Below, piece after piece: positions 25,521-33,922 of a DNA stretch of 64,000 nt. Position 1 is the stretch's first letter. Every line of letters starts with the position of its first letter. The position numbers and the translations under genes are program-made. The notes under the pieces were generated by a model. It worked only from the letters and a program-made list of their open reading frames with translations. It was not told the DNA's origin and made no database searches. Where the stretch lies: the NCBI RefSeq assembly GCF_001425305.1, contig NZ_LMEE01000001.1, positions 1,833,500 through 1,897,499 on the forward strand. The letters run 5' to 3'. This DNA is from Phenylobacterium sp. Root1290 (GTDB lineage Bacteria > Pseudomonadota > Alphaproteobacteria > Caulobacterales > Caulobacteraceae).

Positions 25521-26357
25521 ATGAGGCTGTTGGCTGGGCTGGCCATCGCCTTGAGTTTTGGCGCAGTGACCACGGTCGCCGCGCAATCACCGAGGCCTGG
25601 CGGCGCCACGGATCTGAAGGACGCGGCTTTCGCGCCCGACAAGGCGCCGAAGATACGGCAGGACGACTTCTCGAACCTCGTCGAGCGTGAGCAGTTCGCC
25701 CCGGACGGCGCCCCGGTCCGCTGGACCACCAACAACTTCCAACTCGGCAAGACGGCTCGCGGTTCGGTCGATTCGATGCGCCTCAGCGTCGGCGGCGCGG
25801 TGCGCTCGCCCAGCGGCCTGCCCGCGAACATCGATCCCCGCGCCGCGCAGTTCGACGCCGACGCCTATGAGATCGCCGTGACCCGCGACTGGGCGCCGGT
25901 GCGCTTCGACGCCGGCGACCTGGATGTGCGCGTCACCCCGCACACCGGCGTCGGGGTTTCCAACAGCGGCGGCCAGGCCGAGGCCGGCGCCACCCTGACC
26001 GTCGCCCAGAAGCGCGACGACGCCGTCGAGGACCGCCTCAACGATATCGGCGTGCGTGACGGCAAGGCCTATGGCGACCAGGGCCGCTGGTACCTGTTCG
26101 CCGCCGCCAGCGGCCGCGCGGTCGGCCTGAACGTCCTGCGCAACGACAACGGCTGGGACCGCCAGGGCTGGACCACCGATCAGTCCAGCGCCCTGGTCGG
26201 GGACGCCCATGTCGGCGTCGCCTACCGCAAGGGCGCGATGCAGACCTCGTTCGGCTACATCCACCGCGAGGTGAAGGGCGAGCACATGGTCTACGGCCAG
26301 GACACCAAGGAGGACTCGGTGGTGGCCTTCACCTTCTCGCTGAAGCCGCAGAAGTGA
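25521..26357 (+). CDS. Secreted protein, possibly LpxR-like outer-membrane enzyme (DUF2219-like)
   Basis: A 278-residue exported protein. The ATG at 25521 (GGGAGG upstream) gives a signal peptide ending TVAAQSP. The C-terminal 90 residues alternate hydrophobic and polar residues like beta-strands: WYLFAAASGRAVGLNVL, SALVGDAHVGVAYRKGAMQTSF and VKGEHMVYGQD, ending VVAFTFSLKPQK. This end resembles the C-terminus of the LpxR family (lipid A 3'-deacylase barrels), but the N-terminal half is less clear and catalytic residues cannot be assigned. Call it a probable outer-membrane beta-barrel. It lies between nrdA and nrdB but is unlikely to be functionally related. Confidence 0.6.
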   Translation: MRLLAGLAIALSFGAVTTVAAQSPRPGGATDLKDAAFAPDKAPKIRQDDFSNLVEREQFAPDGAPVRWTTNNFQLGKTARGSVDSMRLSVGGAVRSPSGLPANIDPRAAQFDADAYEIAVTRDWAPVRFDAGDLDVRVTPHTGVGVSNSGGQAEAGATLTVAQKRDDAVEDRLNDIGVRDGKAYGDQGRWYLFAAASGRAVGLNVLRNDNGWDRQGWTTDQSSALVGDAHVGVAYRKGAMQTSFGYIHREVKGEHMVYGQDTKEDSVVAFTFSLKPQK

Positions 26358-26427
26358 CGCAGCCTTTCGGGGCTTGAGATATATCGGAATGCCGCTATGA
26401 CGGGGCCTGCAGCGCGTCCCGTGCTTC

Positions 26428-26441
26428 CGTAAGCGTTTACG
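26428..26441. promoter_or_regulatory. LacI-family-like operator palindrome
   Basis: CGTAAGCGTTTACG is a near-perfect palindrome of the GTAAnCGnTTAC type used by LacI/GalR-family repressors. It lies 88 bases before the DUF2798 gene. No LacI regulator is in the window. Confidence 0.35.
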
Positions 26442-26529
26442 TCAGCCAACGCATCCGCCTCACCCAGCCGGGCGAGGGTTCAGGTCCCTGGCGGGCCGGA
26501 TGCATCGCGCGGCGCTTACGGAGTCTTCC

Positions 26530-26775
26530 ATGTCTGCTTTCCCTCGCCGGTTGCCCGCGCGCTATGCCGGCGTCGTCATGCCTTTCGTGCTCTCGATCCT
26601 GATGACCTTCCTGGTGTCGGGCATCTCGACGCTCAAGAGCGTCGGCGCGACGCCGGCCATGCCCGCCGCCTGGATGGGCGCCTGGGGCGTCTCCTGGCTG
26701 GTCGCCTTTCCGGCGCTGCTGCTCCTGCTGCCGGTGGTCCGGCGCATCGTCGCCCTGGTCGTCGAGCCGGCTTGA
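26530..26775 (+). CDS. DUF2798 family small membrane protein
   Basis: An 81-residue protein with two transmembrane helices, MPFVLSILMTFLVSGIST (about residues 17-34) and WLVAFPALLLLLPVVRR (about 56-72), separated by a short loop with WMGAWGVS. The pattern matches the DUF2798 family, whose function is unknown. Start ATG at 26530; an ATG-led extension of 10 residues is less likely. It is preceded by a LacI-like palindrome and converges on the GST gene 16 bases away. Confidence 0.75.
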   Translation: MSAFPRRLPARYAGVVMPFVLSILMTFLVSGISTLKSVGATPAMPAAWMGAWGVSWLVAFPALLLLLPVVRRIVALVVEPA

Positions 26776-26791
26776 CCCGGGGGGGAGGGCC

Positions 26792-27445
26792 TCAGCCCTC
26801 CCACGTCCCCTTGAACGGCATGCGCTGCGCCCAGAGCTCGGCCAGCCGCGGGTCGGCGTCGACCCGGCGCACGACGGCGCTCATCTTCGGCGCGGCCTGG
26901 TAGAAGACCTTGCGCCGCGGCGTCCAGCGCGACATCGCCGTCACATAGAGGTCCAGCACGCTCATCGTGTCGCCCAGGATGTAGTCGCCCGGCTCCACCT
27001 GCTCGTCCATCATCCGCCAGCAGTCGGCGATGCGCTGGGCGGTACGCTCCAGGATGACCTTCTCGTGCTCCGCATCGGCGCCCAGCCGGCTCGGATCGTC
27101 GCGCACCCAGAACATCGAATAGATGGAGGCCGGCAGATAGATCATCCAGCGCAGGAACTGCGCCCGCTCCGGCGCGTCCGGCGCGGGGGCCAGCCGCGCC
27201 TGCGGATGGCTGTCGGCCAGGTGGATCAAAATCGCCGCGCTCTCGGTTAGTAGCTCGCCGCCGGGCGTGATCACCGCCGGCACCTGGCGCAGGCGGTTGA
27301 CTTCGCCCACCGCGTCGGCCGCGGCCTTGCTGGCCCACGGGGCGTTCTCGACGACCCGATAGGGCAGGCCCAGCAGGGTCAGCGCCGCCTCGATCGGCAC
27401 CGAACCGGAGCCGGCGGCGCCGTGGACTACATATTCGGCCGTCAT
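26792..27445 (-). CDS. Glutathione S-transferase family protein
   Basis: A 217-residue GST. The N-terminal thioredoxin fold opens EYVVHGAAGSGSVPIEAALTLL, with serines in the catalytic-loop position. It continues to RLRQVPAVITPGGELLTESAAILIHLAD (about residues 45-72), which holds the cis-Pro and the E-S pair that bind glutathione. The helical C-terminal half has YILGDTMSVLDLYVTAM near 155. ATG at 27445 chosen because the 43 residues further upstream have no fold. It is divergent from nrdB, so its promoter and the NrdR boxes share 130 bases. Confidence 0.88.
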   Translation of the reverse strand: MTAEYVVHGAAGSGSVPIEAALTLLGLPYRVVENAPWASKAAADAVGEVNRLRQVPAVITPGGELLTESAAILIHLADSHPQARLAPAPDAPERAQFLRWMIYLPASIYSMFWVRDDPSRLGADAEHEKVILERTAQRIADCWRMMDEQVEPGDYILGDTMSVLDLYVTAMSRWTPRRKVFYQAAPKMSAVVRRVDADPRLAELWAQRMPFKGTWEG

Positions 27446-27461
27446 GGTTTGTCCCCGTGTT

Positions 27462-27510
27462 CCACAACATGTTGCGTGTAATGTGATGACCCAACCACAA
27501 GATATGCCTT
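27462..27510 (+). promoter_or_regulatory. NrdR-like boxes upstream of nrdB
   Basis: CACAACATGTTGCG (27463-27476) agrees with 11 of 14 core NrdR-box positions and contains the palindrome CAACATGTTG. A weaker half-like copy CACAAGATATG begins at 27496, 33 bases on. nrdB starts about 100 bases downstream. Together with the nrdA pair this suggests both subunits are under NrdR although their genes are split. Confidence 0.55.
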
Positions 27511-27576
27511 CCGCTCCTACCCGATCGGCGCCTAGATAAGATTCAACAACACCCGCCAGATTCGAAAGCCGCATCC

Positions 27577-28605
27577 GTGACCGCGACGTCCGCTCAGCCC
27601 GGCCTGCTCACTCCGTCCTTCGCCTACAAGCCGTTCCGCTATCCGTGGGCGTACGACTTCTGGAAGAAGCAGCAGCAGGTCCACTGGATGCCCGAAGAGG
27701 TGCCGCTGGGCGAAGACCTCAAGGATTGGGCGGCCAAGCTCAACGACAAGGAGCGCAACCTCCTCACCCAGATCTTCCGGTTCTTCACTCAATCGGACGT
27801 CGAGGTGAACGACAACTACATGGAACGCTACAGTCGCGTCTTCAAACCCACCGAGGTGAAGATGATGCTGGCCTCGTTCTCCAACATGGAGACGATCCAC
27901 ATCGCGGCCTACGCCCTGCTGCTCGAAACCATCGGCATGCCCGACAGCGAGTTCACGGCGTTCCTGGATTACCAGGAGATGCGCGACAAGCACGACTACA
28001 TGCAGAAGTTCGGCGTCGATTCGCACGCCGACATCGCCCGCACGCTGGCCATGTTCGGCGGCTTCACCGAGGGCCTGCAGCTGTTCGCCAGCTTCGCGAT
28101 GCTGCTGAACTTCCCGCGCCACAACAAGATGAAGGGCATGGGCCAGATCGTCTCGTGGTCGGTGCGCGACGAGAGCCTGCACTGCGAGGGCATCATCAAG
28201 CTCTACCACGCGTTCAACAAGGAGACCGGCGCGGTCACCAAGAGCGTGGGCGACGACATCATCGACTGCTGCAAGACCGTGGTCGGCCTGGAAGACGCCT
28301 TCATCGACCTGGCCTTCAACGCCGGCGAAGTCCAGGGCATGACCCCTGAGGACATCAAGCAGTACATCCGCTTCATCGCCGACTGGCGCCTGCGCCAGCT
28401 GCACCTGCCGGAAGTCTACGGCGTGAAGGAAAACCCGCTGCCCTGGCTGCAGTCGATGCTCTCGGGCGTCGAGCATGCGAACTTCTTCGAGGCCCGCTCG
28501 ACCGAGTACTCCAAGGCCGCGACCAAGGGCCAATGGCACGGCGACGCCGGCGTCTGGGCCGAGTTCGACAAGGTGCTGGCCAAGCGCAGCGAGCCGGCGG
28601 AGTAA
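27577..28605 (+). CDS. nrdB: Ribonucleotide reductase small subunit
   Basis: Provides the metal-tyrosyl radical for NrdA. 342 residues; ferritin-like fold. The dimetal ligands sit in successive helices: QSDVEVND (Asp/Glu helix), SNMETIHIAAYALLLE (E-x-x-H; the tyrosine 122-equivalent is in this helix region) and SWSVRDESLHCEGIIKLYH (E-x-x-H). The C-terminal tail is short and carries the NrdA-docking end. Start is the GTG at 27577; no ATG is near. There is no N-terminal ATP-cone here either. A perfect hairpin without a T-run (28615-28636) lies between its stop and the convergent methyltransferase gene. Confidence 0.95.
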   Translation: MTATSAQPGLLTPSFAYKPFRYPWAYDFWKKQQQVHWMPEEVPLGEDLKDWAAKLNDKERNLLTQIFRFFTQSDVEVNDNYMERYSRVFKPTEVKMMLASFSNMETIHIAAYALLLETIGMPDSEFTAFLDYQEMRDKHDYMQKFGVDSHADIARTLAMFGGFTEGLQLFASFAMLLNFPRHNKMKGMGQIVSWSVRDESLHCEGIIKLYHAFNKETGAVTKSVGDDIIDCCKTVVGLEDAFIDLAFNAGEVQGMTPEDIKQYIRFIADWRLRQLHLPEVYGVKENPLPWLQSMLSGVEHANFFEARSTEYSKAATKGQWHGDAGVWAEFDKVLAKRSEPAE

Positions 28606-28614
28606 CTGCCCTAG

Positions 28615-28636
28615 TTCCTCCCTTTCGGGGGAGGAA
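28615..28636. terminator. Hairpin between convergent nrdB and methyltransferase genes
   Basis: TTCCTCCC/GGGAGGAA, 8 bp, loop TTTCGG, no T-run on either strand. It could end or protect both mRNAs. Confidence 0.45.
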
Positions 28637-28642
28637 ACGAGG

Positions 28643-29245
28643 CTACCCTCGCACCGCCTCCACATGCAGCCATTGGCGCATGACGCCGTCGAAGCCGCCG
28701 CCGCGGTCGTGGCTGAGCTCCAGCTCCGCCCAATTCCCCGCCGCGCCATAGGCCGCGCGCAGGCTCTCCTCGGTCGGGAAGTTGTAGTAGCGGCCCAGGC
28801 TGTCGCGGTCGCCGCCGTCGCCGGCCTTGAATCCCGCATAGAACCGCCCCCCGCGCTTAAGCGCCCGATGAATGCGCGCCAGGATGTCGGGCAGTCCCGC
28901 CTCGGGCACGTGCAGCAGGCAGGCGTTGGCCCAGACCCCGTCATAGGCGCCGGCCTCGTCCAGCTCCTCGAACTTCATCACCCGCACCGGCCGGCCCAAC
29001 CGCTTCTGCGCTTCCAGCGCCAGGCCGGGCGAGCCGTCGGTCGGCGTCACGTCAAAGCCCGCGGCGATCATCGCCGCCGCGTCCTGCCCGCCGCCGCAGC
29101 CCAGCTCCAGGATCCTGGCTCCCGGCGCCAGCCGGGCCAGGAAGTCGTGGAGGCGCGGTCCGGCCTGGTCGCGCCGCCCGGCATAGGCCACGGCCTCGCG
29201 GTCGTAGAAGGCCAGCGTGTCGGAGTCGTGCAGCAGCGTGTCCAT
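28643..29245 (-). CDS. Class I SAM-dependent methyltransferase
   Basis: A 200-residue Rossmann-fold methyltransferase. SAM-binding motif I is ILELGCGGGQDAAAM (about residues 45-59), the acidic residue after strand 2 is in TPTDGS (about 67-72), and motif IV-like WANACLLHVP lies near 103. GGGFDGVMRQWLH is near the end. It has the general shape of small-molecule or TehB-like methyltransferases; the substrate is unknown. The ATG at 29245 has AGGGAGG five bases upstream. Confidence 0.85.
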   Translation of the reverse strand: MDTLLHDSDTLAFYDREAVAYAGRRDQAGPRLHDFLARLAPGARILELGCGGGQDAAAMIAAGFDVTPTDGSPGLALEAQKRLGRPVRVMKFEELDEAGAYDGVWANACLLHVPEAGLPDILARIHRALKRGGRFYAGFKAGDGGDRDSLGRYYNFPTEESLRAAYGAAGNWAELELSHDRGGGFDGVMRQWLHVEAVRG

Positions 29246-29322
29246 GGCGTCCTCCCTTTGGTCTGGCCTCAACCTCGTACCGCGTCCATTCTCGCGTCAA
29301 CGCAAAGAAACGGGGGGAGCCC

Positions 29323-30117
29323 ATGTCCAAGCTTGTCGAGGTGTCCGACGACGGTCACGTCCGCACCATCCGCCTGAACCGGCCTGAGAAGAAGAACGCG
29401 CTCTCCCAGCAGCTCGCCTGGGGCGTGATCGGCGCGATCGACGAGGCCGCCCGCGACGACAATGTCTGGGTCGTGGCGCTGACCGGGTCGGGAGACGCCT
29501 TCTGCGCCGGCCTCGATCTGACGGGCTCGGAGCCCTACCATCCGGACTCGGAAATGACCGCCCAGCTCGACGACATCAGCTGGGTCGGCCAGTTCGTGCT
29601 CGCCCTGCGCAAGCGCTGCGACAAGCCGGTGGTCGGCGGGATCAACGGCGTCGCGGTCGGCGCGGGCCTGGGCCTGGCCATGGCCACCGACGTGCGTCTG
29701 GTCGCCGCCAGCGCGCGCTTGATGGCCGGCTACACCCGCATCGGCGGCTCGCCGGACGCCGGCCTGACCATCACCCTGCCGCAGGTGATGGGCTACGAGC
29801 GCGCCATGCGCTTTATGATGGAGAACCGCACCGTCGTCGGCGCTCAGGCCCTGGAGTGGGGCATGGCCGGCGAGGCGGTCGACGACGCCAGTTTCCACGC
29901 CCGCCTGGCCGAGTACTGCGCCCAGCTTTGCGAGTGGTCGCCCATCACCCTGCGCCTGCTGAAGCGCGGCATCGTGAAGTCCTACGAGTCCACCGACATG
30001 GAGCAGCAGCTCCGCTACGAGGTCTCCAACATCGGCCGCGCCTTCCGCAGCGAAGACGGCCAGGAGGCCCGCCGCGCCTTCCTCGAAAAGCGCAAGCCGG
30101 TGTTCAAGGGGCGCTGA
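29323..30117 (+). CDS. Enoyl-CoA hydratase/isomerase family protein
   Basis: A 264-residue crotonase-fold protein. The oxyanion-hole segments are GDAFCAGLDLTG (about residues 55-66) and INGVAVGAGLGLAMATDVRL (about 107-126). Of the two glutamates of true hydratases, the first position is taken by GLG-L and the second by RIGGSPDAGLT, where DAG replaces EGG. That pattern is seen in crotonase-like enzymes that are not classical enoyl-CoA hydratases, so the reaction is uncertain. It starts with GGGGGAG upstream. The next gene follows after about 60 bases. Confidence 0.85.
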   Translation: MSKLVEVSDDGHVRTIRLNRPEKKNALSQQLAWGVIGAIDEAARDDNVWVVALTGSGDAFCAGLDLTGSEPYHPDSEMTAQLDDISWVGQFVLALRKRCDKPVVGGINGVAVGAGLGLAMATDVRLVAASARLMAGYTRIGGSPDAGLTITLPQVMGYERAMRFMMENRTVVGAQALEWGMAGEAVDDASFHARLAEYCAQLCEWSPITLRLLKRGIVKSYESTDMEQQLRYEVSNIGRAFRSEDGQEARRAFLEKRKPVFKGR

Positions 30118-30180
30118 TTGCGCTGTTGCGAATGAATATCAACTAGAGCAAGGTTGTCGGACCACGGCAGGAGCGGCCCG

Positions 30181-31182
30181 ATGTCCGACACCATTTCCTC
30201 GATCTCGCAGCTCGAAGACTGCATCGGCGCCGCGGGTCTGCCCGTGAAGATGAAGATCATCGACCACCTGGACGCCACGGCGGCGCAATGGATCGGCGCC
30301 TCGCCCGTCGCCTTCGTCGGGCTCGGCTCGGCCGACGGGCCCGGCGTCAGCGTCGCCGGCGGCCTGCCCGGCTTCGCCAGGGTCAAGGACGCCAAGACCC
30401 TGGCCATTCCCCTCGCGGCGATCGATGCCCCCGGGGCGGCCGAGGTCGGCCGTGGGGCAGGGGTGCTGTTCCTGATCCCGGGGATCGGCGAGACCCTGCG
30501 CGCCAACGGCGCGGTCAAGGCGGTGAGCGCCACCGAGCTGGAGATCACCATCGAGGAGTGCTTCGTGCACTGCGCCAAGGCGCTGATCCGCTCCGATTTC
30601 TGGAACCCCGCGGAGGCGGCCGCGCCGAGCGATCCCGCCGGCTTCGTCGACGCCGCCCGCTTCCTGGCGCTGGCGACCATGGACGCCCAGGGCCGGATCG
30701 ACATCAGCCCCAAGGGCGACCCCGCCGGCCTGCTGGTTCGCATGGGCGGCGCGCGCGCCACCCTGGCCGAGCGCCCGGGCAACCGGCTGGCCTTCGGCTA
30801 CCGCAACATGATCGAGCAGCCCAAGGTCGCCGCCCTCTGCATCATTCCCGGCGCGCTGTCGGTCGCCGTGCTGCGCGGCCAGGCCCACCTGACCAAGGAC
30901 GAAGCCGTGCGCGCAGCCTTCGTGGTGGACGAAAAGACTCCGCTGCTGGCGACGGTGATCGAGGGCGCCCAGCCGCAGATCGCGGTCAGCGCCGCGCTGG
31001 AGCGCGCCGGCCTCTGGGCGTCGTCGCCGGCGGCGCCGGCGATCGACCCCGCCGCCACTCTGGTCGCGCACCTGAAGCTCAACAAGGCGCGCGGCGCCCA
31101 GGCGACCCTGCTGCGGCTGGCCGCCAACCGCGGCCTGATCGCGAAGGGTCTGGAGAGCAGCTACAAGACCCAGCTCTACTGA
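30181..31182 (+). CDS. Pyridoxamine 5'-phosphate oxidase-like flavin-binding protein
   Basis: A 333-residue protein with an N-terminal region of unknown type and a PNPOx-like split barrel, about residues 145-240. The latter has FLALATMDAQGRIDISPKGDPAGLL, the standard FMN-binding strand pair, and RLAFGYRNMIEQPKVAALCIIPG. Proteins of this 'pyridoxamine 5'-phosphate oxidase family' group often have unknown substrates. The ATG at 30181 has AGGAG seven bases upstream. Its stop is 4 bases from the end of the convergent htpX gene, leaving no room for a dedicated terminator. Confidence 0.75.
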   Translation: MSDTISSISQLEDCIGAAGLPVKMKIIDHLDATAAQWIGASPVAFVGLGSADGPGVSVAGGLPGFARVKDAKTLAIPLAAIDAPGAAEVGRGAGVLFLIPGIGETLRANGAVKAVSATELEITIEECFVHCAKALIRSDFWNPAEAAAPSDPAGFVDAARFLALATMDAQGRIDISPKGDPAGLLVRMGGARATLAERPGNRLAFGYRNMIEQPKVAALCIIPGALSVAVLRGQAHLTKDEAVRAAFVVDEKTPLLATVIEGAQPQIAVSAALERAGLWASSPAAPAIDPAATLVAHLKLNKARGAQATLLRLAANRGLIAKGLESSYKTQLY

Positions 31183-31186
31183 GCCC

Positions 31187-32161
31187 TCAGCTGTTCCAGG
31201 GCCCGCCCTGCGACTTCGGCCGCTCGGTGGTCGGGACCGCCGTCGCGCCGCCGCCCCAGCGGCTGCCGCTGCTCACGATCGGGTCGGCCTGACGCGGCGG
31301 TGCGCCGTGCCCGCCGCCCATCTTCATCAGCGCCGCGACGCGGTTGCCGGTGGCCGGGTGGGTCGAGAACAGGTTGTCCGCGCCGCGACCCGCCAGCGGG
31401 TTGATGATGAACATCTGGCCGGTGGCCGGATTGCGCTCGGCGGTGACGTTGACGATGCCGTGGGCATAGGCCTCGATCTTCTGCAGCGCGCTGGCCAGGG
31501 CCTGCGGATCGCCGCTCATCTCGGCGCCGTGCTTGTCGGCCTCGTACTCGCGGCCGCGGCTGATCGCCATCTGCACCAGGGCGGCGGCCATCGGGGCCAG
31601 CACCATCAGCGCGATCGTGCCGATGATCCCGCCGGGACGCTCGCGGTCGTTGCCGCCGAAGAACAGAGCGAAGTTGGCGAGCGAGGAGATCGCCCCGGCC
31701 AGCGTCGCGGTGATGGTCATGGTCAGGGTGTCGCGGTTCTTCACGTGCGCCAACTCGTGCGCCATCACCCCACGGATTTCGCGCCGGTCCAGCATGCGCA
31801 ACAGGCCGACGGTCGCGGCCACGGCGGCGTGCTCGGGATCGCGGCCGGTGGCGAAGGCGTTCGGCTGCTCGGTCTCCATCACATAGACCTTCGGGCGCGG
31901 CATGTTCGCCCGGTCGGCCAGCTCGTAGACGTCGTTGACGTAGTTGCGCAGCAGCGGCTCCGACGTGCTCGGATCGACCTCGCGCGCGCCGTACATGCGC
32001 AGCACGATCTTGTCGGAGTTCCAGTAGCTGAAGAAGTTCATCGCCACGCCGATGGCTAGCGCTATGGCCATGCCGGTCGGTCCGCCGATCAGGTAGCCGA
32101 TGCCGACGAAGAGGGCGGTCATGCCCGCCAGCAGCATGAAGGTGCGAAGATGGTTCTGCAT
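31187..32161 (-). CDS. htpX: Zinc protease HtpX
   Basis: Membrane-anchored zinc metalloprotease of the M48 family that degrades misfolded membrane proteins. 324 residues. Two N-terminal membrane segments (about 7-40), the catalytic HELAHVKN near residue 135, two further hydrophobic helices ([20 protein letters not shown] and [16 protein letters not shown]), then the third zinc ligand in [15 protein letters not shown] near 205. The C-terminal 45 residues are longer than in E. coli HtpX and rich in Gly/Pro. Usually heat-shock regulated, but no sigma-32 promoter is obvious. Confidence 0.95.
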   Translation of the reverse strand: MQNHLRTFMLLAGMTALFVGIGYLIGGPTGMAIALAIGVAMNFFSYWNSDKIVLRMYGAREVDPSTSEPLLRNYVNDVYELADRANMPRPKVYVMETEQPNAFATGRDPEHAAVAATVGLLRMLDRREIRGVMAHELAHVKNRDTLTMTITATLAGAISSLANFALFFGGNDRERPGGIIGTIALMVLAPMAAALVQMAISRGREYEADKHGAEMSGDPQALASALQKIEAYAHGIVNVTAERNPATGQMFIINPLAGRGADNLFSTHPATGNRVAALMKMGGGHGAPPRQADPIVSSGSRWGGGATAVPTTERPKSQGGPWNS

Positions 32162-32249
32162 GGCGGCGGATATGGGGTGGCGCCGCCGCCTCGCGCAAGC
32201 GCCCGAAGCCTACTCTGACAAAGGTTTCATCGATCGCCCGCCTTGCGGG

Positions 32250-33725
32250 CTAGAACGTCGCCGCGCGCAGGGTCGCCGCCGCCGCCATGATCCGGTCGGT
32301 CGGGGCTTCGGCACCCGCCGCCTGGGCGCGCATCAGCGCCTCGCAGTCGTCGCCCGGCATCGGGCGGGCGAACAGATAGCCCTGCATCCGGTCGGCGCCC
32401 GCCGCGCGCAGGAAGATGGCCTGGGCCTCATCCTCGACGCCCTCGGCGACGATGCGCGCGTCCAGCGACTTGGCGGCGCTCAGCATGGCGCGGACCAGCT
32501 TGGAGACCCGCGGGTCGCGGCCCACGCCGCCGATCAGCGACTGGTCCAGTTTCACCGTATGGATCGGCAGCTGCAGCAATGCGCGCAGGTTCGAATAGCC
32601 GGTGCCGAAGTCGTCCAGGGCGATCCGCACCCCGCGCGAGGCCAGCCGCTCGATGTGACGGCGGGCGAGGGATAGGTCGTGGACCAGGAAGGTCTCGGTG
32701 ATCTCGACGGTCAGGGCCGTGGCCGGCAGGTCGGTGTCGGCCAGCCGGGCGATCAGCTTGCGCGAGAAAGCCGGGTCCAGTAGCTCGCGCTGCGAGACGT
32801 TGCACGAGATGGTGTCGATCATGCCCTCGGCCACCCAAGGGGCGGCGCGTTGGCAGGCGGTCTGGAAGATCGCGCCGTCCAGCTCTCCGATCAGGCCCAG
32901 TTCCTCGGCCAGCGGCACGAACACGCCCGGTGGGATCATGCCGCGCTCGGCGTGGTTCCAGCGGGCCAGCACCTCGGCGGCGATGATGCGGCCGTCGGCG
33001 GCGTTCACCACCGGTTGGAACCAGGGAACGATATCGCCGGCCGGGATCGCCCGGCGCAGCTCGGTTTCCAGGCTGTGGCGCGCCTCGGTCGCTCGGCGCA
33101 GATCCTCGTCGAAGGCCGACCAGCGGCTGCCGCCGGCGGCCTTGGCCCGATAGAGCGCGATATCTGCGAACCGCTGCAGGTCGGCCGCGTCGTCGGCGTC
33201 GGTCGGATAGATCGCCACCCCGACCGAGGCGCCCGGCGCGATCGCGCGGCCATAGATGGTGTGCGTCTGGGTCAGGGCCTGGGTGAGCTCGGCCGCCCGG
33301 GCGCGGCTCTCCTCGCCGGAGGCGATCACTGCGAATTCGTCGCCGCCCAGGCGCGACACCACGTCATCCTCGCGTGCGCCGGCCTTCAGCCGGCGGCCGA
33401 TCTCGATCAGCAGCTGATCGCCGGCGTCGTGGCCGAGGCTGTCATTGAGGTTCTTGAAGCGGTCCAGGTCGATCACGAACAGCGCCACCGGCTCGCCGGT
33501 GCGCTCGGCCTCTTCCAGCCGTCCGACCAGGGCGGCGGTGAAGGCGCCGCGGTTCAACAGGCCGGTCAGGCTATCGGTGCGCGCCAGATGCATGGTCAGG
33601 GCGCGCTCGGTCTCCAGCTCCTCGATGCGCGCGGCCAGGCTCGCCGAGACGTGGCGCAGCTCCTGCCTCGCCTCGATCAGCAGCGCCTCGGCGCCCGCGT
33701 CGATGTTCTGACCGGTGGGGATCAC
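32250..33725 (-). CDS. GGDEF-EAL cyclic-di-GMP enzyme
   Basis: A cytoplasmic protein of 491 residues with no membrane segment. A short coiled-coil (about 15-50) leads into a GGDEF domain with intact GGDEF at 127-131 and the inhibitory I-site RxxD at 118-121, so cyclase activity and feedback are possible. The EAL domain starts at about 230 with EVLARWNH (251-258; EVL instead of EAL is common in active enzymes) and continues to DDFGTGYSN near 370. The start is GTG at 33725, seven bases after the stop of a 26-codon ORF whose product resembles an H-NOX N-terminus. Confidence 0.92.
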   Translation of the reverse strand: MIPTGQNIDAGAEALLIEARQELRHVSASLAARIEELETERALTMHLARTDSLTGLLNRGAFTAALVGRLEEAERTGEPVALFVIDLDRFKNLNDSLGHDAGDQLLIEIGRRLKAGAREDDVVSRLGGDEFAVIASGEESRARAAELTQALTQTHTIYGRAIAPGASVGVAIYPTDADDAADLQRFADIALYRAKAAGGSRWSAFDEDLRRATEARHSLETELRRAIPAGDIVPWFQPVVNAADGRIIAAEVLARWNHAERGMIPPGVFVPLAEELGLIGELDGAIFQTACQRAAPWVAEGMIDTISCNVSQRELLDPAFSRKLIARLADTDLPATALTVEITETFLVHDLSLARRHIERLASRGVRIALDDFGTGYSNLRALLQLPIHTVKLDQSLIGGVGRDPRVSKLVRAMLSAAKSLDARIVAEGVEDEAQAIFLRAAGADRMQGYLFARPMPGDDCEALMRAQAAGAEAPTDRIMAAAATLRAATF

Positions 33726-33732
33726 GGCGCGC

Positions 33733-33813
33733 TCAGGCGGCCCGGCGACGTCTGCCGGCGCCCTTGAAGCCGGCGACGGCCTCCAGGAACTCCGTAAAGA
33801 CGATGCCCGTCAT
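33733..33813 (-). pseudogene. 26-codon ORF resembling a truncated H-NOX (heme-NO-binding) N-terminus
   Basis: The ORF begins MTGIVFTEFLEAV, nearly identical to the MKGIVFTEFLEMV start of many heme-NO-binding proteins, then diverges to GFKGAGRRRRAA and stops. It has an excellent ribosome site (GGAGGGGG, 4 bases spacing). H-NOX genes are often placed directly before GGDEF-EAL genes, which is the arrangement here. I read it as a deletion remnant that may still be translated and couple to the GTG of the GGDEF-EAL gene. Short matches can mislead, so this is tentative. Confidence 0.45.
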
Positions 33814-33922
33814 GCCACCCCCTCCGCACGCCCTGGAAAATCAGGGTTACGCGTAATAGGCGCCAATCACGGAATCGTCCGTTAACGGGAGTCGCGAAGC
33901 GGGGACCGCCCGAGGGTTGTCC

